Assembly: GCA_023411715.1 (NCBI GenBank)
Contig: JAEYOM010000040.1
Location: 11,900-75,899 of the forward strand
Direction of reading: 5' to 3'
From: Bacillota bacterium
Lineage (GTDB): Bacteria; Bacillota; Clostridia; Acetivibrionales; DTU013
Length of the DNA stretch: 64,000 bases
The translations under genes and the position numbers were made by a program. Below the pieces are notes generated by a model, which was given only the letters and a program-made list of their open reading frames with translations, was not told the origin of the DNA and searched no databases. Numbering within the stretch: position 1 is the first letter of the stretch; each line of letters opens with the position of its first letter. This document shows, piece after piece, positions 27,214-36,107 of the stretch.

Positions 27214-28602
27214 ATGTTAACAGAGAAGTCAATGGATAAGATCGTTGCACTAGCAAAAAACAGAGGTTTTGTTTTTCCAGGCTCGGATATCTACGGCGGC
27301 CTTGCCAATGCCTGGGATTACGGTCCGTTGGGAGTAGAGCTCAAGAATAATGTCAAGAGGGCCTGGTGGAGGAAGTTTGTCCAGGAAAGCCCTTATAATG
27401 TCGGACTGGACTGTGCGATCCTCATGAACCCGCAGGTTTGGGTGGCGTCAGGACATGTGGGCGGCTTCAGCGATCCCCTTATTGACTGTAAGGACTGCAA
27501 GACCAGACACAGGGCCGATAAGCTCATAGACGACTGGAACGTGGAAAACGGGATCAATATTTCCGTAGACGGTTGGAAAAACGAGCAGCTTCTGGACTAT
27601 ATAAAGGAAAAAGGCGTCAAGTGTCCGAACTGCGGTTCAGGTAACTTTACCGACATACGTAAATTCAACCTCATGTATAAAACATATCAGGGCGTAACCG
27701 AGGACTCAAAAGCCGAGATATACTTAAGACCTGAAACGGCACAGGGCATTTTCGTAAACTTCAAGAATGTACAGAGATCGACGAGGAAGAAGATACCCTT
27801 TGGTATAGGCCAGATCGGAAAATCCTTCAGAAACGAGATCACGCCGGGCAATTTCATATTCAGGATCCGCGAATTTGAACAGATGGAGCTCGAATTCTTC
27901 TGCGAACCAGGCAGGGACCTCGAATGGTTTACATATTGGAAGGACTTCTGTTACAATTGGCTGCAGAATTTCGGACTCAACAAGGATAACCTGAGGCTCA
28001 GGGATCATGCCAAGGAGGAGCTTTCCTTCTACAGCAGGGCTACGACCGACATCGAGTTCAAATTCCCGTTCGGCTGGGGCGAGCTTTGGGGCATAGCGGA
28101 CAGGACCGATTACGATCTGAAGCAGCATATGGAGTATTCGAAGGAGGATTTGTCGTACTTCGATCCCGTAACCAATGAAAAGTATGTTCCGTATTGCATT
28201 GAACCTTCTCTCGGAGCGGACAGGGTGACGCTGGCGTTCCTATGCGACGCTTACGATGAAGAAGAGGTGGCTGAGGGCGACATAAGGACGGTGCTGCATC
28301 TGCATCCGGCCATAGCGCCGATCAAGATAGGCGTGCTGCCGCTTTCAAAGAAGCTTGGCGACGATACTTACAAGGTATATGAGCAGCTTGCCAAAAAGTA
28401 TGTCTGCGAATATGATGAGACGGGCAGCATAGGAAAGCGATACAGGAGACAGGATGAAATAGGTACGCCATGCTGCATCACATTCGACTTTGATTCGCTG
28501 AACGACGCGAGCGTAACGATCCGCGACAGGGATACGATGACCCAGGAGAGGATACGTATCGAGGAACTCGACGCTTACTTCAAAAAGAAATTCGATTATT
28601 GA
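27214..28602 (+). CDS. glyQS: Glycyl-tRNA synthetase, dimeric (GRS1) type
   Basis: Class II synthetase charging tRNA-Gly, 462 residues, of the single-chain alpha2 type used by Bacillus and many Clostridia-related species, unlike the two-gene alpha/beta form. Motifs: [20 protein letters not shown] at the N-terminus, a zinc-binding pair CKDC/CPNC, motif 2 [19 protein letters not shown], and motif 3 [13 protein letters not shown], then the anticodon-binding domain. ATG 27214 follows TGGAGG. No T-box leader was recognised before it, although one is common for glyQS. A strong terminator follows. Confidence 0.97.
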   Translation: MLTEKSMDKIVALAKNRGFVFPGSDIYGGLANAWDYGPLGVELKNNVKRAWWRKFVQESPYNVGLDCAILMNPQVWVASGHVGGFSDPLIDCKDCKTRHRADKLIDDWNVENGINISVDGWKNEQLLDYIKEKGVKCPNCGSGNFTDIRKFNLMYKTYQGVTEDSKAEIYLRPETAQGIFVNFKNVQRSTRKKIPFGIGQIGKSFRNEITPGNFIFRIREFEQMELEFFCEPGRDLEWFTYWKDFCYNWLQNFGLNKDNLRLRDHAKEELSFYSRATTDIEFKFPFGWGELWGIADRTDYDLKQHMEYSKEDLSYFDPVTNEKYVPYCIEPSLGADRVTLAFLCDAYDEEEVAEGDIRTVLHLHPAIAPIKIGVLPLSKKLGDDTYKVYEQLAKKYVCEYDETGSIGKRYRRQDEIGTPCCITFDFDSLNDASVTIRDRDTMTQERIRIEELDAYFKKKFDY

Positions 28603-28620
28603 GAATACTTGCAGCAGTAT

Positions 28621-28657
28621 GAAGCAGGAGGTGTTTTTCCTGCTTCTTTTATTTTTA
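28621..28657 (+). terminator. Terminator of glyQS
   Basis: GAAGCAGGA (28621-28629), then TCCTGCTTC, followed by TTTTATTTTTA. Confidence 0.92.
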
Positions 28658-28726
28658 TGGGTTTAACCGTCCTGGAACATTAATCATTAATTACCGTCCA
28701 ATAATTATGGAGGAGATGATTATAAT

Positions 28727-29251
28727 TTGAATAAAATAAAATATGGTCATATGGGGATGTTTGGCATATTGATATCAGTAATGACTATTTTATTGACATT
28801 TACTTCATATGGTGGCAATAAGAATTCAAAACTTCAAAGCAGCGTTTCATCTGCATCTGCAATAGAACAATCGAATCAAGCTACCGCAGAGGATTCATAT
28901 GATATCAATATAAAAATCAGCTACAAAGTAACTCTTGACGAAAAAATAAAAGAAATCAATCCTAATATTATCAGGGCAACAAGACAAGCTATTTTTGACA
29001 ACGACTGCAGCAATGCAAAGTTTTTCCATTACAATGGGTATGTAATAGACAACGATATCTACATTTTTGAAGTTAATGAGACAGGTAAATATACATGGCA
29101 AGTGAAGTTTTGGGAAAAACTCAAAAATTCTGAAACATACAATAAAAGCGGGTATTGTTCTGCAACTGTAGAGAAAACAAGTTCCGGAAGTTATAAAGGG
29201 TATATTATAAATCCAGGAGGACCTGCGATCAGAGGCGATGAAACTTACTAG
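28727..29251 (+). CDS. Predicted secreted protein of unknown function
   Basis: 174 residues from TTG 28727 with GGAGGAG about 10 nt upstream. An N-terminal hydrophobic segment (GMFGILISVMTILLTFTSYG) looks like a signal anchor; there is no clear lipobox cysteine. The rest is a soluble, Tyr/Asn/Lys-rich domain with repeated beta-strand-like stretches and no recognised family. The gene is clearly more AT-rich than its neighbours, which suggests recent transfer or a strain-specific gene. It is alone between two strong terminators, so it is its own transcription unit. Confidence 0.7.
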   Translation: MNKIKYGHMGMFGILISVMTILLTFTSYGGNKNSKLQSSVSSASAIEQSNQATAEDSYDINIKISYKVTLDEKIKEINPNIIRATRQAIFDNDCSNAKFFHYNGYVIDNDIYIFEVNETGKYTWQVKFWEKLKNSETYNKSGYCSATVEKTSSGSYKGYIINPGGPAIRGDETY

Positions 29252-29287
29252 GAATCTATTAGCTTTCATATCGTTTACAAGTTGCTG

Positions 29288-29327
29288 AAAAGCCTGTCCG
29301 TCTATTATGTCGGACAGGCTTTTATTA
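29288..29327 (+). terminator. Strong terminator with 13-bp stem
   Basis: AAAAGCCTGTCCG, 10-nt loop, CGGACAGGCTTTT, then ATTA. The U-tract comes from the end of the stem; the A-rich left arm could also allow termination on the minus strand. Confidence 0.9.
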
Positions 29328-29387
29328 ATGAAAGATAGCGAAGTCTTGTTTAAAAATCGCAGGGGCTCGATGCACATGCGATTTTAT
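29327..29387. repeat. Post-terminator repeat, copy 2
   Basis: Aligns with 10486-10535: ATAGCGAAGTCTTGTTTAAA, then ATCGCAGG and GCTCGATGC. The stem bases differ between the copies but pairing is kept (AAAATCGCA with TGCGATTTT), as expected if the hairpin itself is selected. Confidence 0.7.
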
Positions 29388-29454
29388 TGTGTGAAGAATC
29401 GACATAATACATGGACAGTCTTTTCTACTCTGAGGGCGACTTCAGCTTATTTAC

Positions 29455-29590
29455 CGAAACAAAAGAACAGTCCCTCCGTTTCTGGCGGTTTCAGCTCATT
29501 AACGAAACAAAAGAACCGTCCCTCCGTTTCTGGCGGTTTCAGCTCATTAACGAAATAAAAGAACCGTCCCTCCGTTTCCCTCCGTTTCAC
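29455..29590. repeat. 48-bp direct repeats containing the GAACCGTCCC motif
   Basis: Units at 29455-29502 and 29503-29550 are almost identical, and a third, partial unit begins at 29551. Each starts CGAAACAAAAGAACCGTCCC (first copy ACAGTCCC) and continues through CTCCGTTTCTGGCGGTTTCA. The same motif recurs elsewhere in the window. Because 48 is divisible by three an open frame runs through, but it has no other sign of coding. The rest of this 537-bp gap (to 29787) is AT-rich and holds the possible ndh promoter TTGACA at 29727-29732. Confidence 0.8.
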
Positions 29591-29787
29591 CTCTTTTTCA
29601 AAAGCGTATAATATCGTTGTTTAAATATTATTATAATGGGGAAGAAGTATATGTTCACAGCAATAATTTTCATCAATAACAATATATTCTGATATTTAGA
29701 ATATACGATTTTATTTTGTTAAATAGTTGACAATAAAATGGTCGTTTGAGAAAATATTATTGATAAAATGTAATGCGGGAGAAGATT

Positions 29788-31824
29788 ATGGATACGAAAA
29801 TCGTAATAGTAGGGGCTGGATATGCAGGCGTTTTAACAGCGAAAAAGCTGGCTAAAAGATTGGCAAAAAACAATGAAGTAAAAATCACAATAATCGATAA
29901 AAATCCCTTTCATACGATGCTCACGGAACTTCATGAAGTTGCGGCGAGCCGAGTTGACGAGGACAGTATAAAGATTAGCCTTAAGCGCGTATTTGCCGGC
30001 AGAAGGGTGGATGTTAAGCAGGATATTGTTGATTCAATCGACTTTGAGAAGAAGCAGGTCATTGGTAAAAACGAACAATATGCTTACGATTACCTGGTAA
30101 TGGCCGCAGGATCAAAACCGACTTATTTCGGAGTTCCCGGAGCCCGGGAGAATGCGTTCAAGCTCTGGTCGTACGAGGATGCCGTTATTTTGAGAGATCA
30201 TATACACGAAGTTTTCAGGAAGGCGGCGATCGAGACCGTTCCGGCCGAAAGGAAGAGACTGCTGACATTCCATGTAGTAGGAGCAGGCTTTACCGGAGTG
30301 GAGCTGGTAGGTGAGATAGCCGAATATGTTCCTATCCTTTGCGATAAATACGAGATCGACCCGGGGCTGGTTTCGATTTCCGATGTTGATGTGTTGCCGC
30401 GTACAGTTCCCGTATTGCCCGAAAAGCTTTCGGCAAAGGTTGAACGCCGCCTTAATAAGATGGGAGTGCGCGTATTGCTAAATACGGGAGTAGTCAATAT
30501 AGGCAGCGACTTTATCGAATTCAAGAGGAATGATGTGGTGACGAGGGAGACCTCGGGCACGATAGTCTGGGCGGCCGGTATCGAAGCCTCCGACATTACG
30601 GCAAAGGCTGCAAAGGAGCTGCAATCCGCAAACCGCGGCAGGATAATGCTAGACAAATACCTGCGTTCACTTGACAACGATCAAGTTTTCGTGGCAGGCG
30701 ATAATATGCTCTATACGCCGGAAGGCGAGAAGATGCCTGTCCCGCAGGTCGTTGAAAACTGCGAACAGAGCGCCGATACCGTCGCGCACAATATCGCCTG
30801 CGCTGTCACCGGCAAGGGTGAGGCGGAAGAATACAAGCCTTCGTTCCATGGAGTCATGGTAAGCATAGGCGGACGTTACGGCGTAGCGCACGTAGGCACG
30901 CCCAACAGGAAGTTCAGTATGCCGTCCTTCCTGGCAATGTTTATAAAGCATTTCATCAATATTGTCTATTATATACAGGTGCTTGGCTGGAACAAGGTGT
31001 TCAGCTATATGAAGCATGAATTTTTTACCGTAAGGAACAGAAGGAGCTTCGTTGGCGGACATTTGTCCAACAGGACGCCGAGTTTTCTTCTGATGCCTCT
31101 CAGAGTCTGGCTCGGATTGGTATGGTTGTTTGAAGGAATCATGAAGATCGTGGAAGGTTGGTTTGTATCGCCCAAGCTTACAGGCTTCTTCAGCGGGGCG
31201 AGGGGCTGGTACCAGAATATACTGAACGGCGCTGCAGGCGGCGGTGCTACTGACGGCACAAGTTCTGCTACTACGACCGCTGCCCATACTGCCGGAACGG
31301 TCATAAAGCTTGCGGCTGACGCAGTAAGCTCGGCTACAGGCACCGCGGACGCTGCAGCCGGCGCTGCTGCAAGTGTTGGTACAACTATATTGAACTTCAA
31401 CTTCCTGGGCCTTCTCCGCGTTATCTTCGTAAGCGGCAAGCCCTTGGCAAGTTCTAAGATTAGTGATTACGCGTTCATGCTTGACGTACCGTTTGTAAAC
31501 TCGATAGTAAATTTCATTCTTCAATATAACGGATTGCAGATGTTCATGCAGATAGCGATAGTTATAGCCGAGATACTGATAGGACTTGCGCTTATCGGCG
31601 GTCTCTTCACCACGCCGGCCGCAGCTGCATCGCTGATACTGCAGGCTATGTTCGTGACTACGACAGGCTTGTATCTGTCGAGCTTCTGGATGATCTTCGC
31701 CGGAATTGCAACGCTGATAGCGGCTGGAAGGATACTCGGACTTGATTACTATGTGATGCCTGTACTGAAGGAAAAGTGGAAACATGTCAAATGGGCCAGA
31801 AAGTGGTATTTGTATAATGACTGA
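29788..31824 (+). CDS. ndh2: Type II NADH:quinone oxidoreductase fused to a DoxX-like membrane domain (EET Ndh2)
   Basis: About 678 residues. The N-terminal ~400 form an NDH-2 flavoprotein: FAD-binding IVIVGAGYAGVLTAKKL, NADH-binding FHVVGAGFTGVELVGEI, and the AGD motif in FVAGDNM. A C-terminal membrane part of about four helices (first helix near LRVWLGLVWLFEGIMKIV, later ones from about 590 on) resembles DoxX/DoxD. Between its first two helices lies an Ala/Gly/Thr-rich loop (~475-535) with two motifs, DGTSSAT (489-495) and DAVSSAT (511-517), that fit the ApbE flavinylation pattern. NDH-2 passes electrons from NADH to quinone without pumping protons. As the first gene of the EET operon it should feed a demethylmenaquinone pool. 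GGGAG precedes ATG 29788. Confidence 0.93.
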   Translation: MDTKIVIVGAGYAGVLTAKKLAKRLAKNNEVKITIIDKNPFHTMLTELHEVAASRVDEDSIKISLKRVFAGRRVDVKQDIVDSIDFEKKQVIGKNEQYAYDYLVMAAGSKPTYFGVPGARENAFKLWSYEDAVILRDHIHEVFRKAAIETVPAERKRLLTFHVVGAGFTGVELVGEIAEYVPILCDKYEIDPGLVSISDVDVLPRTVPVLPEKLSAKVERRLNKMGVRVLLNTGVVNIGSDFIEFKRNDVVTRETSGTIVWAAGIEASDITAKAAKELQSANRGRIMLDKYLRSLDNDQVFVAGDNMLYTPEGEKMPVPQVVENCEQSADTVAHNIACAVTGKGEAEEYKPSFHGVMVSIGGRYGVAHVGTPNRKFSMPSFLAMFIKHFINIVYYIQVLGWNKVFSYMKHEFFTVRNRRSFVGGHLSNRTPSFLLMPLRVWLGLVWLFEGIMKIVEGWFVSPKLTGFFSGARGWYQNILNGAAGGGATDGTSSATTTAAHTAGTVIKLAADAVSSATGTADAAAGAAASVGTTILNFNFLGLLRVIFVSGKPLASSKISDYAFMLDVPFVNSIVNFILQYNGLQMFMQIAIVIAEILIGLALIGGLFTTPAAAASLILQAMFVTTTGLYLSSFWMIFAGIATLIAAGRILGLDYYVMPVLKEKWKHVKWARKWYLYND

Positions 31825-32797
31825 TACTGCCGCCGAAAAAGGAGCGCAAATTTCATACCTGACTTTCGACGAAGCATTTGTCCTGGCAAAGGAAGAGGTC
31901 GACCGTATATTAACGGCATCCCCCTATATAGTTCGCAGATTTACGAAACATCTGGCCGGATCAAAAGGCAAGTTCATCAGGGCAATGTCATTGCTGACCT
32001 GCGCCATGGATGGCGAAAACCGTATAAAGCCGGATGCCGTAAAACTGGCTGCGGCAATAGAGGTATTGCATCTTGCCACGCTGGTGCACGATGATGTTAT
32101 AGACGACGCAGACATTCGCAGGGGCATACCTACATTGAATAAGAAGCACGATAACAGGATTGCGGTAATATGCGGGGATTATCTCCTCTGTGCTTCTCTG
32201 AAGCTTGCTTCCTCCGTTTCAAACAGGCGGGATTACCTGGATATTGATATGCCCTATTATATGACCAGAATCTGTACCGGCGAGTTGAACGAACAGCTCA
32301 ATAACGGGAATTTCAGCCTTACGGTTTATCAGTATTTTAAAATCATTGAAGGCAAGACTGCGGCGTTGTTTGAAGCATCATTCCATGCAGGCGCGTATAT
32401 GGCCGGCTGCAATACCGAAGAATTAAACCTTTATAAGCGGATGGGACGGCACCTTGGCATGATATTCCAACTCATCGACGACTGTATGGATTTCGAGGCG
32501 GACGAAAAAGTTGCAATGAAACCCGTGCAGTCCGATTTCGGGAAAAATGTAATAACGCTGCCCATAATCCACTCGTTCCAGAAAATAATAGGCTTGAAGG
32601 ACAGGGCGAAAAAAAGGGAAGTAACACAGGAAGAACTGAACGATGCCGTTTTGAAGTCGGAAGGCTTGAATTATACAAGGTCGATAGCAAAAAAGTACTA
32701 CGATAAATATCTTGTGAGCCTTGAAAGACTAAATATAACGGAAGTAAAGAAGGGCGGGCTGGAGGCAATACTTAACAGGGCATACAGAGTTTTTTAG
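31817..32797 (+). CDS. dmkB: Polyprenyl diphosphate synthase (DmkB-like)
   Basis: All-trans polyprenyl synthase that builds the isoprenoid tail for a quinone. 326 residues. The first aspartate-rich motif DDVIDDAD (92-99) and the second DDCMD (221-225) bind the Mg-diphosphate substrates; GKLIRAM-type GKFIRAM and FQLIDD are also typical. ATG 31817 overlaps the ndh2 stop, so translation is coupled; the open frame goes back to 31784, inside ndh2. In the Listeria FLEET locus the corresponding gene (dmkB) makes the tail of the demethylmenaquinone dedicated to extracellular electron transfer. The chain length is not predictable here. Confidence 0.92.
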   Translation: MTDTAAEKGAQISYLTFDEAFVLAKEEVDRILTASPYIVRRFTKHLAGSKGKFIRAMSLLTCAMDGENRIKPDAVKLAAAIEVLHLATLVHDDVIDDADIRRGIPTLNKKHDNRIAVICGDYLLCASLKLASSVSNRRDYLDIDMPYYMTRICTGELNEQLNNGNFSLTVYQYFKIIEGKTAALFEASFHAGAYMAGCNTEELNLYKRMGRHLGMIFQLIDDCMDFEADEKVAMKPVQSDFGKNVITLPIIHSFQKIIGLKDRAKKREVTQEELNDAVLKSEGLNYTRSIAKKYYDKYLVSLERLNITEVKKGGLEAILNRAYRVF

Positions 32798-32872
32798 ACT
32801 GATGTTTCTTGCGTTTAGCTGCTGTTGTTTGTTAAATACATCATAAATGGCTTTTATGAAGAGGTTGACGTA

Positions 32873-33775
32873 ATGAAACGGTTTTTAGATTATGTGGAGA
32901 TAAAAACAAAAATAACGAGCCTGTTTGCTTTCCTGATAAGCCTGGCATACCTTTTTTATCGCGGTCAGCGGATCAACTGGCTGAATACGGCTGTTTTCTT
33001 TGCTTCGATGTTCATATTCGATCTGACGACTACAGCGATAAACAATTATATCGATACTAAGACTAACGACCAGGTACTCCAGTTCAGGAGAAGGAACGCG
33101 CTTGCTATAATATTTTTGCTATTCGGCGTCAGCACAGTTTTGGGCTTGTACCTGGTATACCTGACGGATATAGTGATACTGCTGCTGGGAGGGCTCTGCT
33201 TTATGACGGGCGTTCTGTACACATACGGCCCGGTCCCGATTTCACGGCAGCCTCTTGGGGAGATACTTTCCGGCGTTTTCTACGGATTGTTCATACCGTT
33301 CATTATGTCATATATCAATATGCCGGAAGGTTCGATCCTCGCACTGGGGCTTGGATGGGACAGGATAAGCCTGGAAATTACGGTTGCACCCGTGCTCGCA
33401 GTATTGTTCCTTTCTGTCGCACCCGTATGTACTACGGCAAATATCATGCTTGCCAACAACATCTGCGATGTGGAAAAGGATATCGCTGTCAAACGCTATA
33501 CGCTGCCCTATTATCTCGGGAAAAAGTCTCTGTATCTGTTTGCGCTACTGTATTACCTCTGTTACGCGGCGGTAATAGCAATGGTGGCACTGAACATGCT
33601 TTCGCCGTTATGCCTGTTGACTTTGCTCACGCTGTGGCCCGTTCAGAAAAATATTAATATATTTTTCGGGCGGCAGGAGAAGGCTGTTACATTTATAACT
33701 GCCATAAAAAATTATGTATTGATAATGGGGAGTTTATCGGCATTGATATTCTTCAGCGCCCTGATAAGGCTTTAA
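32873..33775 (+). CDS. dmkA: UbiA-family prenyltransferase (DmkA/MenA-like)
   Basis: Integral membrane enzyme of about 300 residues with eight or nine predicted helices. It should attach the polyprenyl chain to 1,4-dihydroxy-2-naphthoate, giving demethylmenaquinone. The two aspartate-containing UbiA motifs are present: NNYIDTKTND (57-66) and NNICDVEKDIAVKRYTLPYY in the second half. The start ATG 32873 follows GAAGAGG; an upstream in-frame codon at 32825 has no ribosome binding site. It lies between the polyprenyl synthase and EetA-like genes, as expected for the EET-specific quinone branch. A housekeeping MenA role is possible if no other copy exists. Confidence 0.92.
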   Translation: MKRFLDYVEIKTKITSLFAFLISLAYLFYRGQRINWLNTAVFFASMFIFDLTTTAINNYIDTKTNDQVLQFRRRNALAIIFLLFGVSTVLGLYLVYLTDIVILLLGGLCFMTGVLYTYGPVPISRQPLGEILSGVFYGLFIPFIMSYINMPEGSILALGLGWDRISLEITVAPVLAVLFLSVAPVCTTANIMLANNICDVEKDIAVKRYTLPYYLGKKSLYLFALLYYLCYAAVIAMVALNMLSPLCLLTLLTLWPVQKNINIFFGRQEKAVTFITAIKNYVLIMGSLSALIFFSALIRL

Positions 33776-33796
33776 TATAAAGAAAGTTGGGTTGAA

Positions 33797-34222
33797 ATGA
33801 ATTCTGCGGGTAAGGAAGGAATGAAGTTTTTCAAAAGGACCGATCTGTTAATCATAGCTGCAATAATTGCGGCCGCGTTATTGATTTGGTTCGTTTACGG
33901 CAGGATATTCGGCGGCAGGGCCGCAAAGGCGGAGCTGTATTTTAACAATGAGCTTGTGGAAACGGTCGGGCTTGAGAGCGGTCATGCGAGGACTTTTTCG
34001 ATACCGAAGAAGCCCAGGGTCGTATTCCAGATCGATAATGACGGATATATAAGCTTTATCGAATCCGACTGCCCGGACAAGATCTGTATAAAGACCGGTA
34101 AGCTCCATACTGTCGGGCAAAGCGCAGCCTGCCTCCCGAACGGGGTCGTGCTGAAGATTGTTCCGGCGGACAGGCGCAGCGGTGATGAACCGGACATTAT
34201 AATAGGCAGTGGGGGAAAGTGA
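33797..34222 (+). CDS. eetA: NusG domain II protein (EetA-like)
   Basis: 141 residues: one N-terminal membrane segment (~17-35, LLIIAAIIAAALLIWFVYG), then an extracytoplasmic NusG domain II fold with the pattern CPDKICIKTG (Cys92, Cys97) and SAACLPNGVVLKI (Cys112). This small domain is common in anaerobe redox operons near ApbE and Rnf-like genes. In Listeria, EetA is required, with EetB, for extracellular electron transfer at the membrane, though the mechanism is not settled. It is 21 bp after dmkA, and its stop codon overlaps the start of eetB, so the two are translationally coupled. Confidence 0.85.
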   Translation: MNSAGKEGMKFFKRTDLLIIAAIIAAALLIWFVYGRIFGGRAAKAELYFNNELVETVGLESGHARTFSIPKKPRVVFQIDNDGYISFIESDCPDKICIKTGKLHTVGQSAACLPNGVVLKIVPADRRSGDEPDIIIGSGGK

Positions 34223-34761
34223 TGGAAGACAAGGTAACGATCGGTCAATATGATAAAAATACGGGCGAAACGAAGCGTCTGGTCCTCACGGGACTTATCT
34301 TTGCACTTGCTTTGATACTGACGATAATAGAAAACTCGTTTCCGCCGCTTCCGCTTCCGGTACCGGGCGTGAAGTTCGGCTTATCGAATATTGCCGTAAT
34401 GTATGCTCTGTTTTTCCTGTCAAAAGGTCAGGCATACACGATCGCAGTGCTGAAAGCCGTGTTCGTATTTACTACCCGGGGCCTGATCGCAGCGCTGCTG
34501 AGCCTTTGCGGGGGGATACTTTCGCTGACGCTGATGCTGATAGTTTTACTGCTGTTCAAGGGAAAGGTATCCTACCTGGCAATAAGCGTGTCGGGCGCGG
34601 TAGCTCACAACATAGGACAGTTTGTAGCCATAACGTTCATATATACGGGTTTTTATCTGCTGGCTTATCTCCCTCTGCTCCTCGTATCCGGGGTCATAGC
34701 GGGGATCGTTACGGCTACTTTGCTGAGGTTTATTATTCCGGCCCTTAAAAGGCTAGGTTAA
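34222..34761 (+). CDS. eetB: Gx transporter family membrane protein (EetB-like)
   Basis: 180 residues, about five or six membrane helices, of the family often annotated as heptaprenyl diphosphate synthase component I or Gx transporter. The signature LPVPGVKFGLSNIAVMYAL, near residues 40-60, identifies it. Related proteins resemble ECF-type S components. In Listeria EetB is part of the EET apparatus and acts with EetA; the annotation as a prenyl synthase subunit is misleading. ATG 34222 overlaps the eetA stop (TGATG). It ends 28 bp before the PplA-like gene. Confidence 0.85.
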   Translation: MEDKVTIGQYDKNTGETKRLVLTGLIFALALILTIIENSFPPLPLPVPGVKFGLSNIAVMYALFFLSKGQAYTIAVLKAVFVFTTRGLIAALLSLCGGILSLTLMLIVLLLFKGKVSYLAISVSGAVAHNIGQFVAITFIYTGFYLLAYLPLLLVSGVIAGIVTATLLRFIIPALKRLG

Positions 34762-34789
34762 TAAAATAAATATATAACGGAGGGTCATT

Positions 34790-35881
34790 ATGAAAAAGGT
34801 TATAGCACTAATTATGAGTCTTGCTATGCTGGCTGTTATTTTCAGCGGCTGTGGCAGCGCTGCCGGTACGCCTTCAGGGGAAGCTGCAACTACGGTGTCA
34901 GGAGAAGCAACCGCAGCTGCTCCTGCGGAAACTACGGCGGCCGCACCTGCAGCCGGAGATGCTTTGAAGACAGGATTGGCAGTAGTTGCATCTCTTGCAA
35001 AGTCAACTGACGCAGGAGACGCGGATGGACTGGCAGAGGCTGATGCGACAGTAGCAGCGGTATTGGTGGACGGCGCCGGCAAAATCGTTAATTGCAAAAT
35101 CGATGGCGTACAGGCGAAGATCAATTTCTCGAAGGAAGGCAAGATAACGACGCCCAAGGACACAGTGTTCAAATCCAAACAGGAACTCGGAACTGATTAC
35201 GGAATGGGTAAAAAGTCAGGTATAAAGAAAGAATGGAACGAGCAGGCTGATGCATTCGCAGCATATGTTACAGGCAAGACAGTTGACGAAGTAAAAGGCA
35301 TAGCTGTCAGCGCTGAAGGCACTGCAACTGCAGCCGATCTTACTTCATCCGTTACCATTCATATTGGCGACTTTGTTGCAGCTATCGAAAAAGCTGTCAA
35401 CAACGCTCAGGATCTTGGTGCAAAAACAGGCGACAAGCTTGGTCTCGGCATCTCTACGAGCATGGGACAATCGGCAGATTTCACAGCGGATGCCGCAGGT
35501 CTGGCTCAGGCATATACATACTACACAGCGTCTACCTTCGGTGCAGATGGAAAGGTTACCAGCTGCGTTATCGACGCAACACAGGGTAATGTCAATTTCG
35601 ATGCGACTGGTAAGATCACTTCCGATATCAAGGCTGCTGTTCAGACCAAGGACGAAATCAAAGATGCATATGGTATGAAGAAGGCTTCAAAGATCGGCAA
35701 GGAATGGTATGAACAGGCCGCGGCATTTGCTCAATATGCTACCGGCAAATCGATTGACGAAATCAAGGGTATCGCTGTTGACAAGGGTGTTGCAACCGCA
35801 GCGGACCTCACTTCATCGGTCACCATCCATATCGGTGATTTCCAGACTATTATAGAAAAGGCTTCGGCAAACGCTAAATAG
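34790..35881 (+). CDS. pplA: Flavinylated-type lipoprotein with duplicated domain (PplA-like)
   Basis: 363 residues. A lipoprotein signal peptide ends in FSGC, with lipidated Cys21. An Ala/Thr/Glu/Pro-rich spacer follows (~22-57), then two homologous domains (~58-205 and ~210-363). Both repeat the order VVNCKIDG-like strand, TKDEL/IK, YGMGKKS, KEW-EQA-AF, TGK-DE-KGIAV, and then the identical TAADLTSSVTIHIGDF. DLTSSVT (183-189 and 339-345) fits the ApbE acceptor pattern DxxSSxT, with Thr189 and Thr345 as predicted FMN-phosphothreonine sites. In Listeria, PplA carries two FMN groups and donates electrons to extracellular acceptors. The ribosome binding site is ACGGAGG. A terminator follows, so high, separately ended expression is likely. 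Confidence 0.85.
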   Translation: MKKVIALIMSLAMLAVIFSGCGSAAGTPSGEAATTVSGEATAAAPAETTAAAPAAGDALKTGLAVVASLAKSTDAGDADGLAEADATVAAVLVDGAGKIVNCKIDGVQAKINFSKEGKITTPKDTVFKSKQELGTDYGMGKKSGIKKEWNEQADAFAAYVTGKTVDEVKGIAVSAEGTATAADLTSSVTIHIGDFVAAIEKAVNNAQDLGAKTGDKLGLGISTSMGQSADFTADAAGLAQAYTYYTASTFGADGKVTSCVIDATQGNVNFDATGKITSDIKAAVQTKDEIKDAYGMKKASKIGKEWYEQAAAFAQYATGKSIDEIKGIAVDKGVATAADLTSSVTIHIGDFQTIIEKASANAK

Positions 35882-35913
35882 TCAGCAGTGATAATTTATG
35901 GTAATATAATTAT

Positions 35914-35944
35914 GAGAGGCAATTATATTGCCTCTCAGTTTTTG
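35914..35944 (+). terminator. Terminator after the PplA-like gene
   Basis: GAGAGGCAA, TTATA loop, TTGCCTCTC, then AGTTTTTG. Confidence 0.85.
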
Positions 35945-35951
35945 TAAAGAT

Positions 35952-36103
35952 AAATACAATGAAAAAGAACTTGGGATCCAGGGTTTTTCACTTGTATTAC
36001 CTTGATGACTGCTGCAAAAACTAATTTATCCTTAATTTGATTTTAGCAGCATCAAATACAATGAAAAAGGATTTGGGAACCACGAAAAAGGATTTGGGAT
36101 TCA
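35952..36103. repeat. Short repeats and long hairpin before the ApbE gene
   Basis: AATACAATGAAAAA pairs with TTTTTCA(C)TTGTATT across about 35954-35999, a 14-bp stem with one bulge. The sequence around ATGAAAAAGRAYTTGGGAWCC occurs three times (35959, 36061 and, shortened, 36083). The last copy ends just before the ApbE start codon. The function is unknown; it could set the level of apbE relative to pplA. Confidence 0.6.
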
Positions 36104-36107
36104 CGGG

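Noticed and set aside
29307..29558. 83-codon open frame with SVSGGFSSL repeats
   Set aside because: It begins inside a terminator hairpin and runs through 48-bp DNA repeats; the repeats explain the open frame and there is no ribosome binding site.
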